A stretch of DNA of 64,000 nucleotides from positions 2,372,001 through 2,436,000 of the forward strand of contig NZ_CP150496.1 of assembly GCF_038019025.1 (NCBI RefSeq), read 5' to 3'. Under the pieces are notes generated by a model. That model had not been told where the DNA came from. It saw nothing but the letters and a program-made list of their open reading frames with translations, and made no database searches. Both the position numbers and the translations under genes were made by a program. Shown piece by piece: positions 36,189 through 44,203 of this stretch (position 1 is its first letter; each line of letters begins with the position of its first letter). Origin of the DNA: Polaribacter marinaquae (GTDB lineage Bacteria; Bacteroidota; Bacteroidia; Flavobacteriales; Flavobacteriaceae).

Positions 36189-37118
36189 TTAATTACTATT
36201 TAATATTTTCATACCATCAGGATTTACTTTCGAAATGTACATTTCAAAATCGATACCTGTTTCTTTGTAAGTTTCTTTGATGCTTTGATGTACTTTATTC
36301 GCAATTTCATCACCTTTACAAAGTGCAAAAATTGTTGGACCAGAACCACTAATTCCAGCACCTAAAGCATCTGCTTTTAAGGCGCTATTTTTTACGTTGT
36401 CAAAAAACGGAATTAATTTTTTTCGATGCGGTTCTACTATAATATCAACCAAAGAATTACTAATTAATTGATAATTGTTTGTGTACAAACCGCTAATTAA
36501 CCCACCAACATTTGCCCATTGTGTAACTGCATCGTTTAAGTCTATTTTAGAAGGTAATACTTCTCTAGCATCTTTTGTTTTTACTTCTATCTGCGGATGA
36601 ATAGCAACAGCTCTTAACTCATTTGGTACAGGTAATTTTATGATTTCTAAAGGCTCGTAGCTTCTAACCAATACAAAACCACCATAAATTGCAGCTGCAA
36701 CATTATCTGCAATTGCAGAACCGCAAGCAACTTTTTCGCCAAACATAGCAAATTTTGTAAGTTCTAAATTAGAAAACACGTTGTTAAGTAATTTATTTGT
36801 ACCAAAAGCAGCACCCGCAGCACTTGCAGCAGAACTACCTAAGCCACTACCCGGAGAAAAACCTTTGTGAATTGTTAAAGCTACGCCAAAATCTGCATTT
36901 GCATCTTCTAGCATTTTTTTTACAACTGCACTTGCTGCATTTTTATCAACATCATACGTTAAATTTGCGCCTGTAATATTTGTTATTTTAACTCCTTTTT
37001 CTTGCGTTTTTGTAAAAGTCATTTCATCGCCAATAGTATCAACAGCAAAACCAAGAGAATCAAATCCGCAAGAAACATTGGCAACTGTTGCCGGAGAAAA
37101 TATTTTTAGATAATTCAT
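36189..37118 (-). CDS. thrB: Homoserine kinase
   Basis: Phosphorylates homoserine (GHMP kinase family). The start at 37118 (MNYLKIFSPATVANVSCGFD) gives 309 residues. A longer frame would add 25 hydrophobic residues encoded within the end of thrA and has no family support. The GHMP ATP loop is FSPGSGLGSSAASAAGAA (about 84-101) and the C-terminal motif is GAGISGSGPTIFAL (about 253-266). It lies 4 bases after thrA. Confidence 0.96.
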   Translation of the reverse strand: MNYLKIFSPATVANVSCGFDSLGFAVDTIGDEMTFTKTQEKGVKITNITGANLTYDVDKNAASAVVKKMLEDANADFGVALTIHKGFSPGSGLGSSAASAAGAAFGTNKLLNNVFSNLELTKFAMFGEKVACGSAIADNVAAAIYGGFVLVRSYEPLEIIKLPVPNELRAVAIHPQIEVKTKDAREVLPSKIDLNDAVTQWANVGGLISGLYTNNYQLISNSLVDIIVEPHRKKLIPFFDNVKNSALKADALGAGISGSGPTIFALCKGDEIANKVHQSIKETYKETGIDFEMYISKVNPDGMKILNSN

Positions 37119-37122
37119 TATT

Positions 37123-39561
37123 TTATTGATTTGCAATTCTAATAACATCAGCAAAAATACCAGAAGCAGTAACATCTGCACCAGCACCAGCACCTTTTAT
37201 AATTAATGGATTTTCTGGATATCTTTCTGTAAAGAAAAGTACAATATTATCGCTACCTTCTAAATTATAAAAAGGATGATCTGCAGAAATATGTTGTAAA
37301 CCAACATTTGCTTTACCGTTTTCGAATTCGGCAACATACTTTAATCTACACTCTTTATCGTTTGCTTCTTGAAAAATATGCTGAAAATGTGTTTCATTTT
37401 TAATTAACGAATCATAAAAGTCTTTGTTATTTGAAGTTGCAAGACTTTCTTCTAGCAAAAAAGAATTATTTGTAATGTCTTCTAATTCTAAATTATAGCC
37501 GCTTTCTCTAGCTAAAATTAAAATTTTTCTAGCAACATCTACACCGCTTAAATCTATTTTTGGATCTGGTTCTGTATAACCTTCTTTTTGAGCTTCTGCC
37601 ACAACATCATGAAAAGTTGCATCTTCATCAAAATTATTAAAAACAAAGTTTAAGCTACCAGATAAAACTGCTTGAATTTTATGAATTCTATCGCCAGAAT
37701 TTATCAAGTTTTTTAGCGTGTCTATAATTGGTAAACCGGCACCAACGTTTGTTTCGAATAAAAATGAAGCATTATATTTTCTAGAAACTTCTTTTAAGGT
37801 TTTGTAATTATTAAAGCTAGATGCGCAAGCAATTTTATTACAAGTAACTACAGAAATACTTTCACGTAAATATTTTTCGTAAATTTCTGATACTTCTTTA
37901 TTTGCTGTGTTATCTACAAACACACTGTTTACTAGGTTGCAAGCTTTAACTTTATTATAAAAACTATCAAGACTAGTTGGTTCGCCGTTATTTAAAGCCT
38001 CTTTCCAGTTTTTTAGGTTGATGCCGCTTTCGTCAAAAAACATTTTTTTAGAATTTGCAATACCAATCACTTTAATTTTTAATTTTAAGTTTTCTTTTAG
38101 AAACTTTTTTTGCTGATTAATTTGAGCTAAAAATCGTTCGCCAACATTACCGACTCCTGTTACAAAAAGGTTTAATTGTTTTGTTTTTTCTTCAAAAAAT
38201 TGCTCGTGTAAAGTTGTAAGAGCCTTTTTAGCATCATATTTATTAATTACTGCAGAAATGTTTTTTTCTGATGAACCTTGTGCAATTGCTCTAACATTTA
38301 CGTTGTTTCTACCCAATGCGCTAAACATTTGACCGCTTAAACCTTGATGATTTTTCATGCTTTCGCCAACAACAGCAATTATTGCCAAATTACTTTCTAC
38401 AATAATTGGTTTTATTTTTTTTCTAGTAATTTCTATGCTAAAAGTTTCTTCTAATAATTCTTTAGATTTTAAAGCATCATTTTCATAAACACCAACACAG
38501 ATTGAGTGTTCTGAAGAAGCCTGAGTTATAAAAACTACATTTATTTTTTCTTGAGAAAGTGTTTCGAATAAGCGTTTTGAAAAACCAGGAATTCCAATCA
38601 TTCCGCCACCTTCTAAAGTAATTAAGCTGATGTCTTCAATATGAGAAATTCCTTTTACTCCGTTATTGTTTTTTGGATTTTTAGAAATTAAAGTTCCGCT
38701 ATTTTCTGGGTCAAAAGTATTTTTAATTCTAATAGGAATTTCTTTTCTTAAAGATGGCTGAATTGTTGGTGGATACAACACTTTTGCACCGAAATGAGAC
38801 AATTCCATAGCTTCTTCATAAGAAATTTCTGAAATAGGAAAAGCTTGTTTTACAATTCTAGGATTTGCTGTGTACATTCCGCTAACATCTGTCCAGATTT
38901 GAAGCTCATTAGCATCTAATGCAGCCGCATAAATAGAAGCTGTAAAATCTGAACCGCCTCTACCTAAAGTTGTAGTTTCTTTAGAAGAATTAGATGCAAT
39001 AAATCCGCCTAAAATAACCACTTGATTATTATTGTTGTTAAAGTAAGTGGTAATGTTTTCGTTAGAAATTTTAAAATTAACTTGTGCGTTTAGGTGATTG
39101 TTGTTCGTAATTATTAAATCTCTACTTTCTTTATGGCTAGCATTTAAAGTTTCTTTAGCAGCATTGGCAATAATAAAAGAAGATAATCTTTCGCCAAAAC
39201 TAGCAACTTTTGCTAATGTTTTATCAGATAATTCTTGTAGTAAAAAGATACCTTCGTAAATAGAATTCAATCTTTTAAATAAGTCAAAAACTTCTTTTGA
39301 AACTACATCCATATCTTTAGTGATAAGGTTTTCTATAATTTCAAAATGTAAATTTTTTATAGTTTCTAAAGTGTTTTTAGCGATATTGATATCAACAATA
39401 GCCTCGTTTGCTGCGGCTAAAAGTTTGTCTGTAGTTTTACCAAAAGCAGAAACAACAATTACTACTTTTTCGTTTTTAGATTCTTTAGCAACTATGGCTA
39501 AAACGTTTTCTATGTTTTCTGAGCTTGCGACAGATGATCCGCCAAATTTTAATACTTTCAT
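37123..39561 (-). CDS. thrA: Bifunctional aspartokinase / homoserine dehydrogenase
   Basis: Catalyses the first and third steps from aspartate to threonine. The 812-residue protein has an aspartokinase domain (1 to about 300: KFGGSSVASSENI at 5-17; LGRGGSDFTASIYAAAL), two ACT-like regulatory segments (about 310-450), and homoserine dehydrogenase (about 460-812: FVTGVGNVGERFL; LSGSLNFVFNNF; the NAD-site and catalytic Lys region EGYTEPDPKIDLSGVDVARK). The C-terminus GAGAGADVTASGIFADV is typical. ACT domains suggest threonine feedback. A Thr-rich leader peptide precedes it, so expression is probably also set by threonine supply. Confidence 0.96.
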   Translation of the reverse strand: MKVLKFGGSSVASSENIENVLAIVAKESKNEKVVIVVSAFGKTTDKLLAAANEAIVDINIAKNTLETIKNLHFEIIENLITKDMDVVSKEVFDLFKRLNSIYEGIFLLQELSDKTLAKVASFGERLSSFIIANAAKETLNASHKESRDLIITNNNHLNAQVNFKISNENITTYFNNNNNQVVILGGFIASNSSKETTTLGRGGSDFTASIYAAALDANELQIWTDVSGMYTANPRIVKQAFPISEISYEEAMELSHFGAKVLYPPTIQPSLRKEIPIRIKNTFDPENSGTLISKNPKNNNGVKGISHIEDISLITLEGGGMIGIPGFSKRLFETLSQEKINVVFITQASSEHSICVGVYENDALKSKELLEETFSIEITRKKIKPIIVESNLAIIAVVGESMKNHQGLSGQMFSALGRNNVNVRAIAQGSSEKNISAVINKYDAKKALTTLHEQFFEEKTKQLNLFVTGVGNVGERFLAQINQQKKFLKENLKLKIKVIGIANSKKMFFDESGINLKNWKEALNNGEPTSLDSFYNKVKACNLVNSVFVDNTANKEVSEIYEKYLRESISVVTCNKIACASSFNNYKTLKEVSRKYNASFLFETNVGAGLPIIDTLKNLINSGDRIHKIQAVLSGSLNFVFNNFDEDATFHDVVAEAQKEGYTEPDPKIDLSGVDVARKILILARESGYNLELEDITNNSFLLEESLATSNNKDFYDSLIKNETHFQHIFQEANDKECRLKYVAEFENGKANVGLQHISADHPFYNLEGSDNIVLFFTERYPENPLIIKGAGAGADVTASGIFADVIRIANQ

Positions 39562-39604
39562 TGGTAATGAATAGTTTGTGTAATTTATTTTTTATTGATG
39601 TAAC

Positions 39605-39618
39605 TTCGAGAAATCGAA
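39605..39618 (-). other. Small inverted repeat in the thrA leader
   Basis: TTCGA-GAAA-TCGAA forms a 5-bp stem between the thr leader peptide and thrA, with no T run after it. The remainder of the 318-base gap (39562-39879) shows only the leader peptide, the short hairpin at its end and the -7 box. Confidence 0.3.
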
Positions 39619-39650
39619 ATTATGTATAACCTAAGATGATATGAATATAT

Positions 39651-39667
39651 AAAAACCCCTAAAGGGT
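39651..39667 (-). terminator. Short terminator-like hairpin at the end of the thr leader peptide
   Basis: Minus-strand ACCC-TTTAG-GGGT followed by TTTT. The stem is only 4 bp, and the leader peptide stop codon lies inside it. A regulated terminator is possible, but the hairpin is weak on its own. Confidence 0.35.
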
Positions 39668-39703
39668 AATTGTTGTAGAAGATGTGCGTGTAATAGTAGC
39701 CAT
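39659..39703 (-). CDS. Threonine-rich leader peptide of thrABC
   Basis: A 14-codon frame, MATITRTSSTTITL, with six Thr and two Ile codons, 97 bases ahead of thrA. The same frame is open further up to a GTG at 39763 (34 codons, three more Thr and three more Ile), but that GTG coincides with the predicted transcription start. Composition and position mirror ThrL of E. coli, whose stalled translation controls attenuation. Function is inferred from composition and location only. Confidence 0.65.
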   Translation of the reverse strand: MATITRTSSTTITL

Positions 39704-39767
39704 AGAAATACCAACTATAGAAATAGTTTTTAAAGTTTTTGTATGTAAATTAGAATTACTCACGCAA

Positions 39768-39775
39768 CAAATGTA
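39768..39775 (-). promoter_or_regulatory. -7 promoter box of the thr operon
   Basis: Minus-strand TACATTTG, an exact TAnnTTTG match upstream of the Thr-rich leader peptide. It predicts a start near 39762 and a leader of about 200 bases. Confidence 0.55.
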
Positions 39776-39879
39776 TTATTTATATTTAATAGCGACTTAA
39801 ATAATGAGAATTATTTTAACTTTTACGTTGATTTATGTGTAATATGTAAAATTTAAGTATTAAAAATATAAATATGAAA

Positions 39880-41439
39880 TTATTTTGAAATCAATTTTGA
39901 TTTTTCTTTAATTATTGTAGCTATAGTTTTGTTTTCGATCTTACTTTCTAACCAAGATAAAATATCTAAGTATAAGAAAGCTCTTTTTTCATACGGATGA
40001 TTTTCGAAGACCTTTAGTTTTGCATGAATTTTTTTGAATTCGTTTTTAATTTCATGCGGAAAAACATCGCTTAAATCTCTAATAGAAGTTAAAAATACTT
40101 TTTGCACTTCTTGTAAGTTTTCCATTTTTAATAGAAACTTATAAGTGTCTACAAATTGTCTTTCTAAATCGTAATCTAAGCCACATTCGTAATGTGCTAT
40201 TAGGTTTAATATACGAGCAAAACATTGTAAATCTTCTGCAGAACTTAAGTTTTTAGACTTAATAATCTTTTGTAAATAAGCAATACATAACCTGTTTTCT
40301 CCCATTCCGAAGTACAGACAAGCAATTTTATAATACAACAGTACTACATAATGATTGTCTAGTCTGTTTTTATACTTTCCTATTTTGTCATTTATAATTT
40401 CTACTAAATATTCACCTTGTTCGAAAGTTCCTTCTAAAAAGTGAAGGTGTAGTTTATTAGAGTAGAAATACAAAAAGATTAGTAGTTCTGTATTTGTGTT
40501 TAACGGAATTTCTTTATTATCTATTTCATTTTCAAATGCAGCTAATTCTTCTTTAAATGTTGATGTTTTTTTTACTAAAAAAGAAGCTTCTAAAAGGTAG
40601 TTTTTAGATTTTAAATAAAAAACAGGATGTAAGTTGATCAATTTAGAATTGTCAAATAAATCGACACATTTTTTAGCATATTTGTAACTAAGTAAAAAAT
40701 CTTGAATCAAAAAACTATGCCACAAATGGGCTTTATATAACCAAAGCTTTTCTCTAAACCCTAAGTTTTGATATTTGTATTTAGGCATTTTGCTGTTAAA
40801 ATACTTCTCTACAAACAATAATTCTTCTTCATTTTTTACATAGCCATTTTGTAGTAAGTGACTATATAATTGTAATGATAAGTTAGAGAGTTTACTTGCG
40901 ATAACATTCTGCTGACTTAGCTCTTTTGCTTGCACAGATAATTGATCTGCTCTTGTGCTAATACTTCTTGTTATATATTGTGTTTCTATTACCTTTTCTA
41001 ATTCTACAATTTCGTAAGCAATATTTTTCTCTTCATTATCTAAAGCCATGTTTTTGGCTTTTTCTAGTAATTTTAAACTTTGTTTGTATAATCCTTTTTG
41101 ATAAAGTACTGTTGCAAAATCTAATTGTTCTCTTATTTGAATCCTTACATTTTTGTGAGCGGGATTTAAACGCAGACTAATTAATATTTGTTTATATAAA
41201 TGCGCTTTTAAATTAGAAAGTTGTTGTTTAGATACAATTCCGCTTCCAATAATAACTTTTTCATCATAGACTTTTAGCTTTTCTAAAAACTTAAATAAAG
41301 AAAAAAACTTTGCATCAATATTACCACCCAACCGACCTACATATAGGTTGAATTGTCTCTTTTCAGACTTTGTTAAAGACTTAATAAGAACAAATAAAGC
41401 ATCATTTTGTTGATTGACGGATGTAATGATTTTACTCAT
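39880..41439 (-). CDS. Conserved helical-repeat protein, unknown function
   Basis: A 519-residue, probably cytoplasmic protein made almost entirely of amphipathic helices, many spaced like TPR units (for example FATVLYQKGLYKQSLKLLEKAKNMA at about 110-135, quoted as a landmark). There is no signal peptide, membrane helix or catalytic motif. It opens with a region rich in Lys and Arg (SLTKSEKRQFNLYVGRLGG). It is divergent from leuA and lies between the thr and leu/ilv clusters, though nothing in its sequence ties it to amino-acid metabolism. A TPR scaffold is the best description. Confidence 0.65.
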   Translation of the reverse strand: MSKIITSVNQQNDALFVLIKSLTKSEKRQFNLYVGRLGGNIDAKFFSLFKFLEKLKVYDEKVIIGSGIVSKQQLSNLKAHLYKQILISLRLNPAHKNVRIQIREQLDFATVLYQKGLYKQSLKLLEKAKNMALDNEEKNIAYEIVELEKVIETQYITRSISTRADQLSVQAKELSQQNVIASKLSNLSLQLYSHLLQNGYVKNEEELLFVEKYFNSKMPKYKYQNLGFREKLWLYKAHLWHSFLIQDFLLSYKYAKKCVDLFDNSKLINLHPVFYLKSKNYLLEASFLVKKTSTFKEELAAFENEIDNKEIPLNTNTELLIFLYFYSNKLHLHFLEGTFEQGEYLVEIINDKIGKYKNRLDNHYVVLLYYKIACLYFGMGENRLCIAYLQKIIKSKNLSSAEDLQCFARILNLIAHYECGLDYDLERQFVDTYKFLLKMENLQEVQKVFLTSIRDLSDVFPHEIKNEFKKIHAKLKVFENHPYEKRAFLYLDILSWLESKIENKTIATIIKEKSKLISK

Positions 41440-41532
41440 AATGTATTGGTAATCAGTTTTTTAAATATTTTTGATTTGTTTTAGAAATCGTGTATTGCCT
41501 AAAGTTAATAAATAGATTGGAAAGGCAAGATA

Positions 41533-41540
41533 TATATTTG
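41533..41540 (+). promoter_or_regulatory. -7 promoter box of leuAB
   Basis: TATATTTG, an exact TAnnTTTG match, 32 bases before the leuA ATG at 41572. The nearest TTG upstream is 13 bases away, too close for a standard -33. Confidence 0.5.
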
Positions 41541-41571
41541 ATTTATAATAAGGACAATCTTTATACAAATT

Positions 41572-42747
41572 ATGCAAGACAATCAAGTACAAATTTTCGA
41601 TACAACCCTTAGAGATGGAGAGCAAGTTCCTGGGTGTAAATTAGACACTAATCAAAAACTAGTAATTGCAGAGAGATTAGATTTATTGGGCGTAAATGTT
41701 ATAGAAGCTGGTTTTCCTGTTTCTAGTCCTGGGGATTTTAATTCGGTTTCTGAAATTGCAAAAATTGTAAAAAATGCAACAGTTTGCGGTTTAACAAGAG
41801 CTGTAGAAAATGATATTAAAGTTGCAGCAGAAGCGTTAAAAAATGCAAAATTCCCAAGAATTCATACAGGTATTGGTACAAGTGATTCTCATATAAAATT
41901 TAAGTTTAACTCTACAAGAGAACAAGTTATAGAAAGAGCTGTAAAAGCTGTTTCTTACTCTAAATCTTTTGTAAATGATGTAGAGTTTTACGCAGAAGAT
42001 GCAGGTAGAACAGATAATGAGTATTTGGCAAGGGTTTGCGAAGCGGTAATTAAAGCAGGTGCAACAGTGTTAAATATTCCAGATACTACAGGATATTGTT
42101 TACCAGAAGAATATGGTGCAAAAATTAAGTATTTAAGAGAAAATGTAAAAGGTATAGAAAATGTAATTCTATCTTGTCATTGTCATAACGATTTAGGTAT
42201 GGCTACTGCAAACTCTATTGCTGGTGTTATAAACGGAGCAAGACAAATAGAATGTACAATTAATGGTATTGGAGAAAGAGCAGGAAATACAGCTTTAGAA
42301 GAAGTTGTTATGGTTTTAAAACAACATCCTTACCTTAATTTAGAAACAACAGTTAACTCTAAATTATTATACGATACATCTATAATGGTAAGAGAAAGTA
42401 TGGGTATGCCTGTGCAACCAAACAAAGCAATAGTTGGTGCAAATGCATTTGCACATAGTTCTGGTATACATCAAGATGGTGTAATTAAAAACAGAGAAAC
42501 CTATGAAATTATGGATCCTGAAGATGTAGGTGTAACAGAAAGTGCAATCGTTTTAACAGCAAGAAGCGGTAGAGCAGCATTGGCTTACAGAGCAAAAAAG
42601 ATTGGTTACGAATTAACAAAAGTTCAACTAGATGAAGCGTATAGCTCTTTTTTAGAAACAGCAGACAAGCAAAAAGAAGTAAAAGATCAAGACATTCATA
42701 ATATAATGAAAGAAGTAAATAAGACTTCTAAAATAGCAATGGCATAA
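41572..42747 (+). CDS. leuA: 2-isopropylmalate synthase, short form
   Basis: Condenses acetyl-CoA with 2-oxoisovalerate, the first committed step to leucine. The 391-residue protein has the whole TIM-barrel: [15 protein letters not shown] (8-22), the metal-binding [13 protein letters not shown] (about 203-215), [17 protein letters not shown] and [15 protein letters not shown]. It stops after the linker helices, about 110-120 residues before the usual end, so the C-terminal leucine-binding regulatory domain is absent. Feedback inhibition of the classical kind is therefore not expected. Citramalate or homocitrate synthase activity is possible in this superfamily, but leuB directly follows. Confidence 0.9.
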   Translation: MQDNQVQIFDTTLRDGEQVPGCKLDTNQKLVIAERLDLLGVNVIEAGFPVSSPGDFNSVSEIAKIVKNATVCGLTRAVENDIKVAAEALKNAKFPRIHTGIGTSDSHIKFKFNSTREQVIERAVKAVSYSKSFVNDVEFYAEDAGRTDNEYLARVCEAVIKAGATVLNIPDTTGYCLPEEYGAKIKYLRENVKGIENVILSCHCHNDLGMATANSIAGVINGARQIECTINGIGERAGNTALEEVVMVLKQHPYLNLETTVNSKLLYDTSIMVRESMGMPVQPNKAIVGANAFAHSSGIHQDGVIKNRETYEIMDPEDVGVTESAIVLTARSGRAALAYRAKKIGYELTKVQLDEAYSSFLETADKQKEVKDQDIHNIMKEVNKTSKIAMA

Positions 42748-42765
42748 CAATTTAATAATAAAAGT

Positions 42766-43887
42766 ATGAAATATACAATAGCAGTAATTCCGGGAGATGG
42801 TATTGGTCCAGAGGTTACCAATCAAGCAAAAAAAGCATTAGATGCTATTGCAGAAGTGTATGATCATATATTTTTGTACGAAGAAGCGCAAATGGGCGCA
42901 TGTGCTATTGAGGCAACAGGCAACCCTTTGCCAGATGAAACTATAAAAACATGTAAAAACGCAGATGCAATTTTGTTTGGCGCTATTGGCGATCCAAAGT
43001 ATGATAAGGATCCATCTGCAAAAGTAAGACCAGAACAAGGTTTATTAAAATTAAGACAAACATTAGGTTTGTTTTGTAACGTTAGACCTGTAAAGGCTTA
43101 TGATAGTTTAATTAAAAACTCTCCTTTAAAAAGAGAAATTATAAAAGGTACAGATATTGCAATTTTTAGAGAATTAACGGGCGGAATTTACTTCGGAAAA
43201 AAAGAAGTAAGCGAAGATGGTAAATCTGCTTTCGATGGTTGTTCTTATGATGTTGAGGAAATATCAAGAATTTCTCATTTAGCTTTTAAAACGGCGCAAA
43301 CTAGAAGAAAAAAAGTGACTTTAGTAGATAAAGCAAACGTTTTAGAAACTTCTCGTTTATGGAGAAAAACAGTTACCGAAATTGCAAAACAATATAAAGA
43401 CGTTAAGTTAGAGTTTTTGTTTGTAGATAATGCTGCAATGCAGTTAATTTTAAATCCTAAACAATTTGATGTAATTCTTACAGAAAATTTATTTGGCGAT
43501 ATTATTTCTGATGAAGCAAGTGTAATTGGTGGTTCTATCGGTTTATTAGCGTCATCATCCTTAGGAAAAAGAAACGCTTTATTCGAGCCAATTCATGGCT
43601 CTTTTCCACAAGCAAAAGGAAAAGATATAGCAAATCCTTTAGCGTCAATTTTATCTGCAGCTATGATGTTAGAACATTTAGGCTTGCATGAAGAAGCAGA
43701 TGCAATCGAAAGAGCTGTAGAAAAATCTTTATTATTAGGTATTACTACAGAAGATATTAAAGGTAAAAATAAATATCCAGCATCAACATCTAAAGTAGGA
43801 GATTTTATAGCAGATTACATTTCTAATCAAGAAGATAGTAACCTTAATTTTAAGAATATTCACATGGGGCAAAGTACTATTATTTAA
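42766..43887 (+). CDS. leuB: 3-isopropylmalate dehydrogenase
   Basis: Oxidises 3-isopropylmalate to the precursor of 2-oxoisocaproate using NAD. The 373-residue protein carries AVIPGDGIGPEV (5-16), the Arg-rich substrate loop (LRQTLGLFCNVRPVKAY, about 97-113), the catalytic LVDKANVLETSRLWR (about 185-199), and NLFGDIISDEASVIGGSIGL with the metal Asp residues. It lies 18 bases after leuA. leuC and leuD, which make its substrate, are not in this window. Confidence 0.95.
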   Translation: MKYTIAVIPGDGIGPEVTNQAKKALDAIAEVYDHIFLYEEAQMGACAIEATGNPLPDETIKTCKNADAILFGAIGDPKYDKDPSAKVRPEQGLLKLRQTLGLFCNVRPVKAYDSLIKNSPLKREIIKGTDIAIFRELTGGIYFGKKEVSEDGKSAFDGCSYDVEEISRISHLAFKTAQTRRKKVTLVDKANVLETSRLWRKTVTEIAKQYKDVKLEFLFVDNAAMQLILNPKQFDVILTENLFGDIISDEASVIGGSIGLLASSSLGKRNALFEPIHGSFPQAKGKDIANPLASILSAAMMLEHLGLHEEADAIERAVEKSLLLGITTEDIKGKNKYPASTSKVGDFIADYISNQEDSNLNFKNIHMGQSTII

Positions 43888-43912
43888 TCCCTAGAATTCT
43901 GATAAAAAATAT

Positions 43913-43975
43913 ATGATGAAATCATTTTTAAATATTATTTCAATTACAAGCGTCATCGTAATTATTGCGGTTTGA
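43913..43975 (+). CDS. Ile/Val-rich leader peptide of the ilv operon
   Basis: A 20-codon frame (Met-Met start; 19 residues MKSFLNIISITSVIVIIAV from the second Met) with six Ile, three Val and one Leu codons. It ends 26 bases before a strong intrinsic terminator, and ilvD starts 168 bases beyond that. This is the layout of IlvL/IlvB-type attenuation leaders: shortage of Ile or Val would stall the ribosome in the ATT/GTC/ATC/GTA run. The function is inferred; the peptide itself is unlikely to have another role. Confidence 0.8.
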   Translation: MMKSFLNIISITSVIVIIAV

Positions 43976-43976
43976 T

Positions 43977-43983
43977 GAGGAAG
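43977..43983 (+). promoter_or_regulatory. Candidate antiterminator arm of the ilv attenuator
   Basis: GAGGAAG directly after the leader peptide stop can pair through GGAAG/CTTCC (5 bp, with further pairs beyond single mismatches) with the left arm of the terminator at 44009-44014. A ribosome finishing the leader would cover it; one stalled earlier would leave it free. Confidence 0.5.
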
Positions 43984-44001
43984 TTGTATTTATATTTTTA
44001 T

Positions 44002-44036
44002 AAAAAAACCTTCCACTTTAAATGGAAGGTTTTTTT
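44002..44036 (+). terminator. Attenuator terminator upstream of ilvD
   Basis: A 14-bp perfect inverted repeat (44002-44015 / 44023-44036; core ACCTTCCA/TGGAAGGT, 7-base loop) ending in seven T. It lies after leuB and the leader peptide and before ilvD. The rest of the gap, 44037-44203, shows no further gene or strong structure. Confidence 0.85.
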
Positions 44037-44203
44037 ATGATTTTTTCAAAAGTTGAATGTCATAATAATAAACAGTTAAAACACTTGTTTTCAGCATTTT
44101 AAATATTAATTATAATCCCTGAATGTAAACGGTATCATTGCATTTTATGTAATGTAAATAGAGAAACATAGTAATTTAGTCAATAAATTGAACAAAACAA
44201 TAA

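Noticed and set aside
37119..37193. Hydrophobic N-terminal extension of homoserine kinase
   Set aside because: It is encoded within the end of thrA; family alignment starts at MNYLKIFSPATVANVS.
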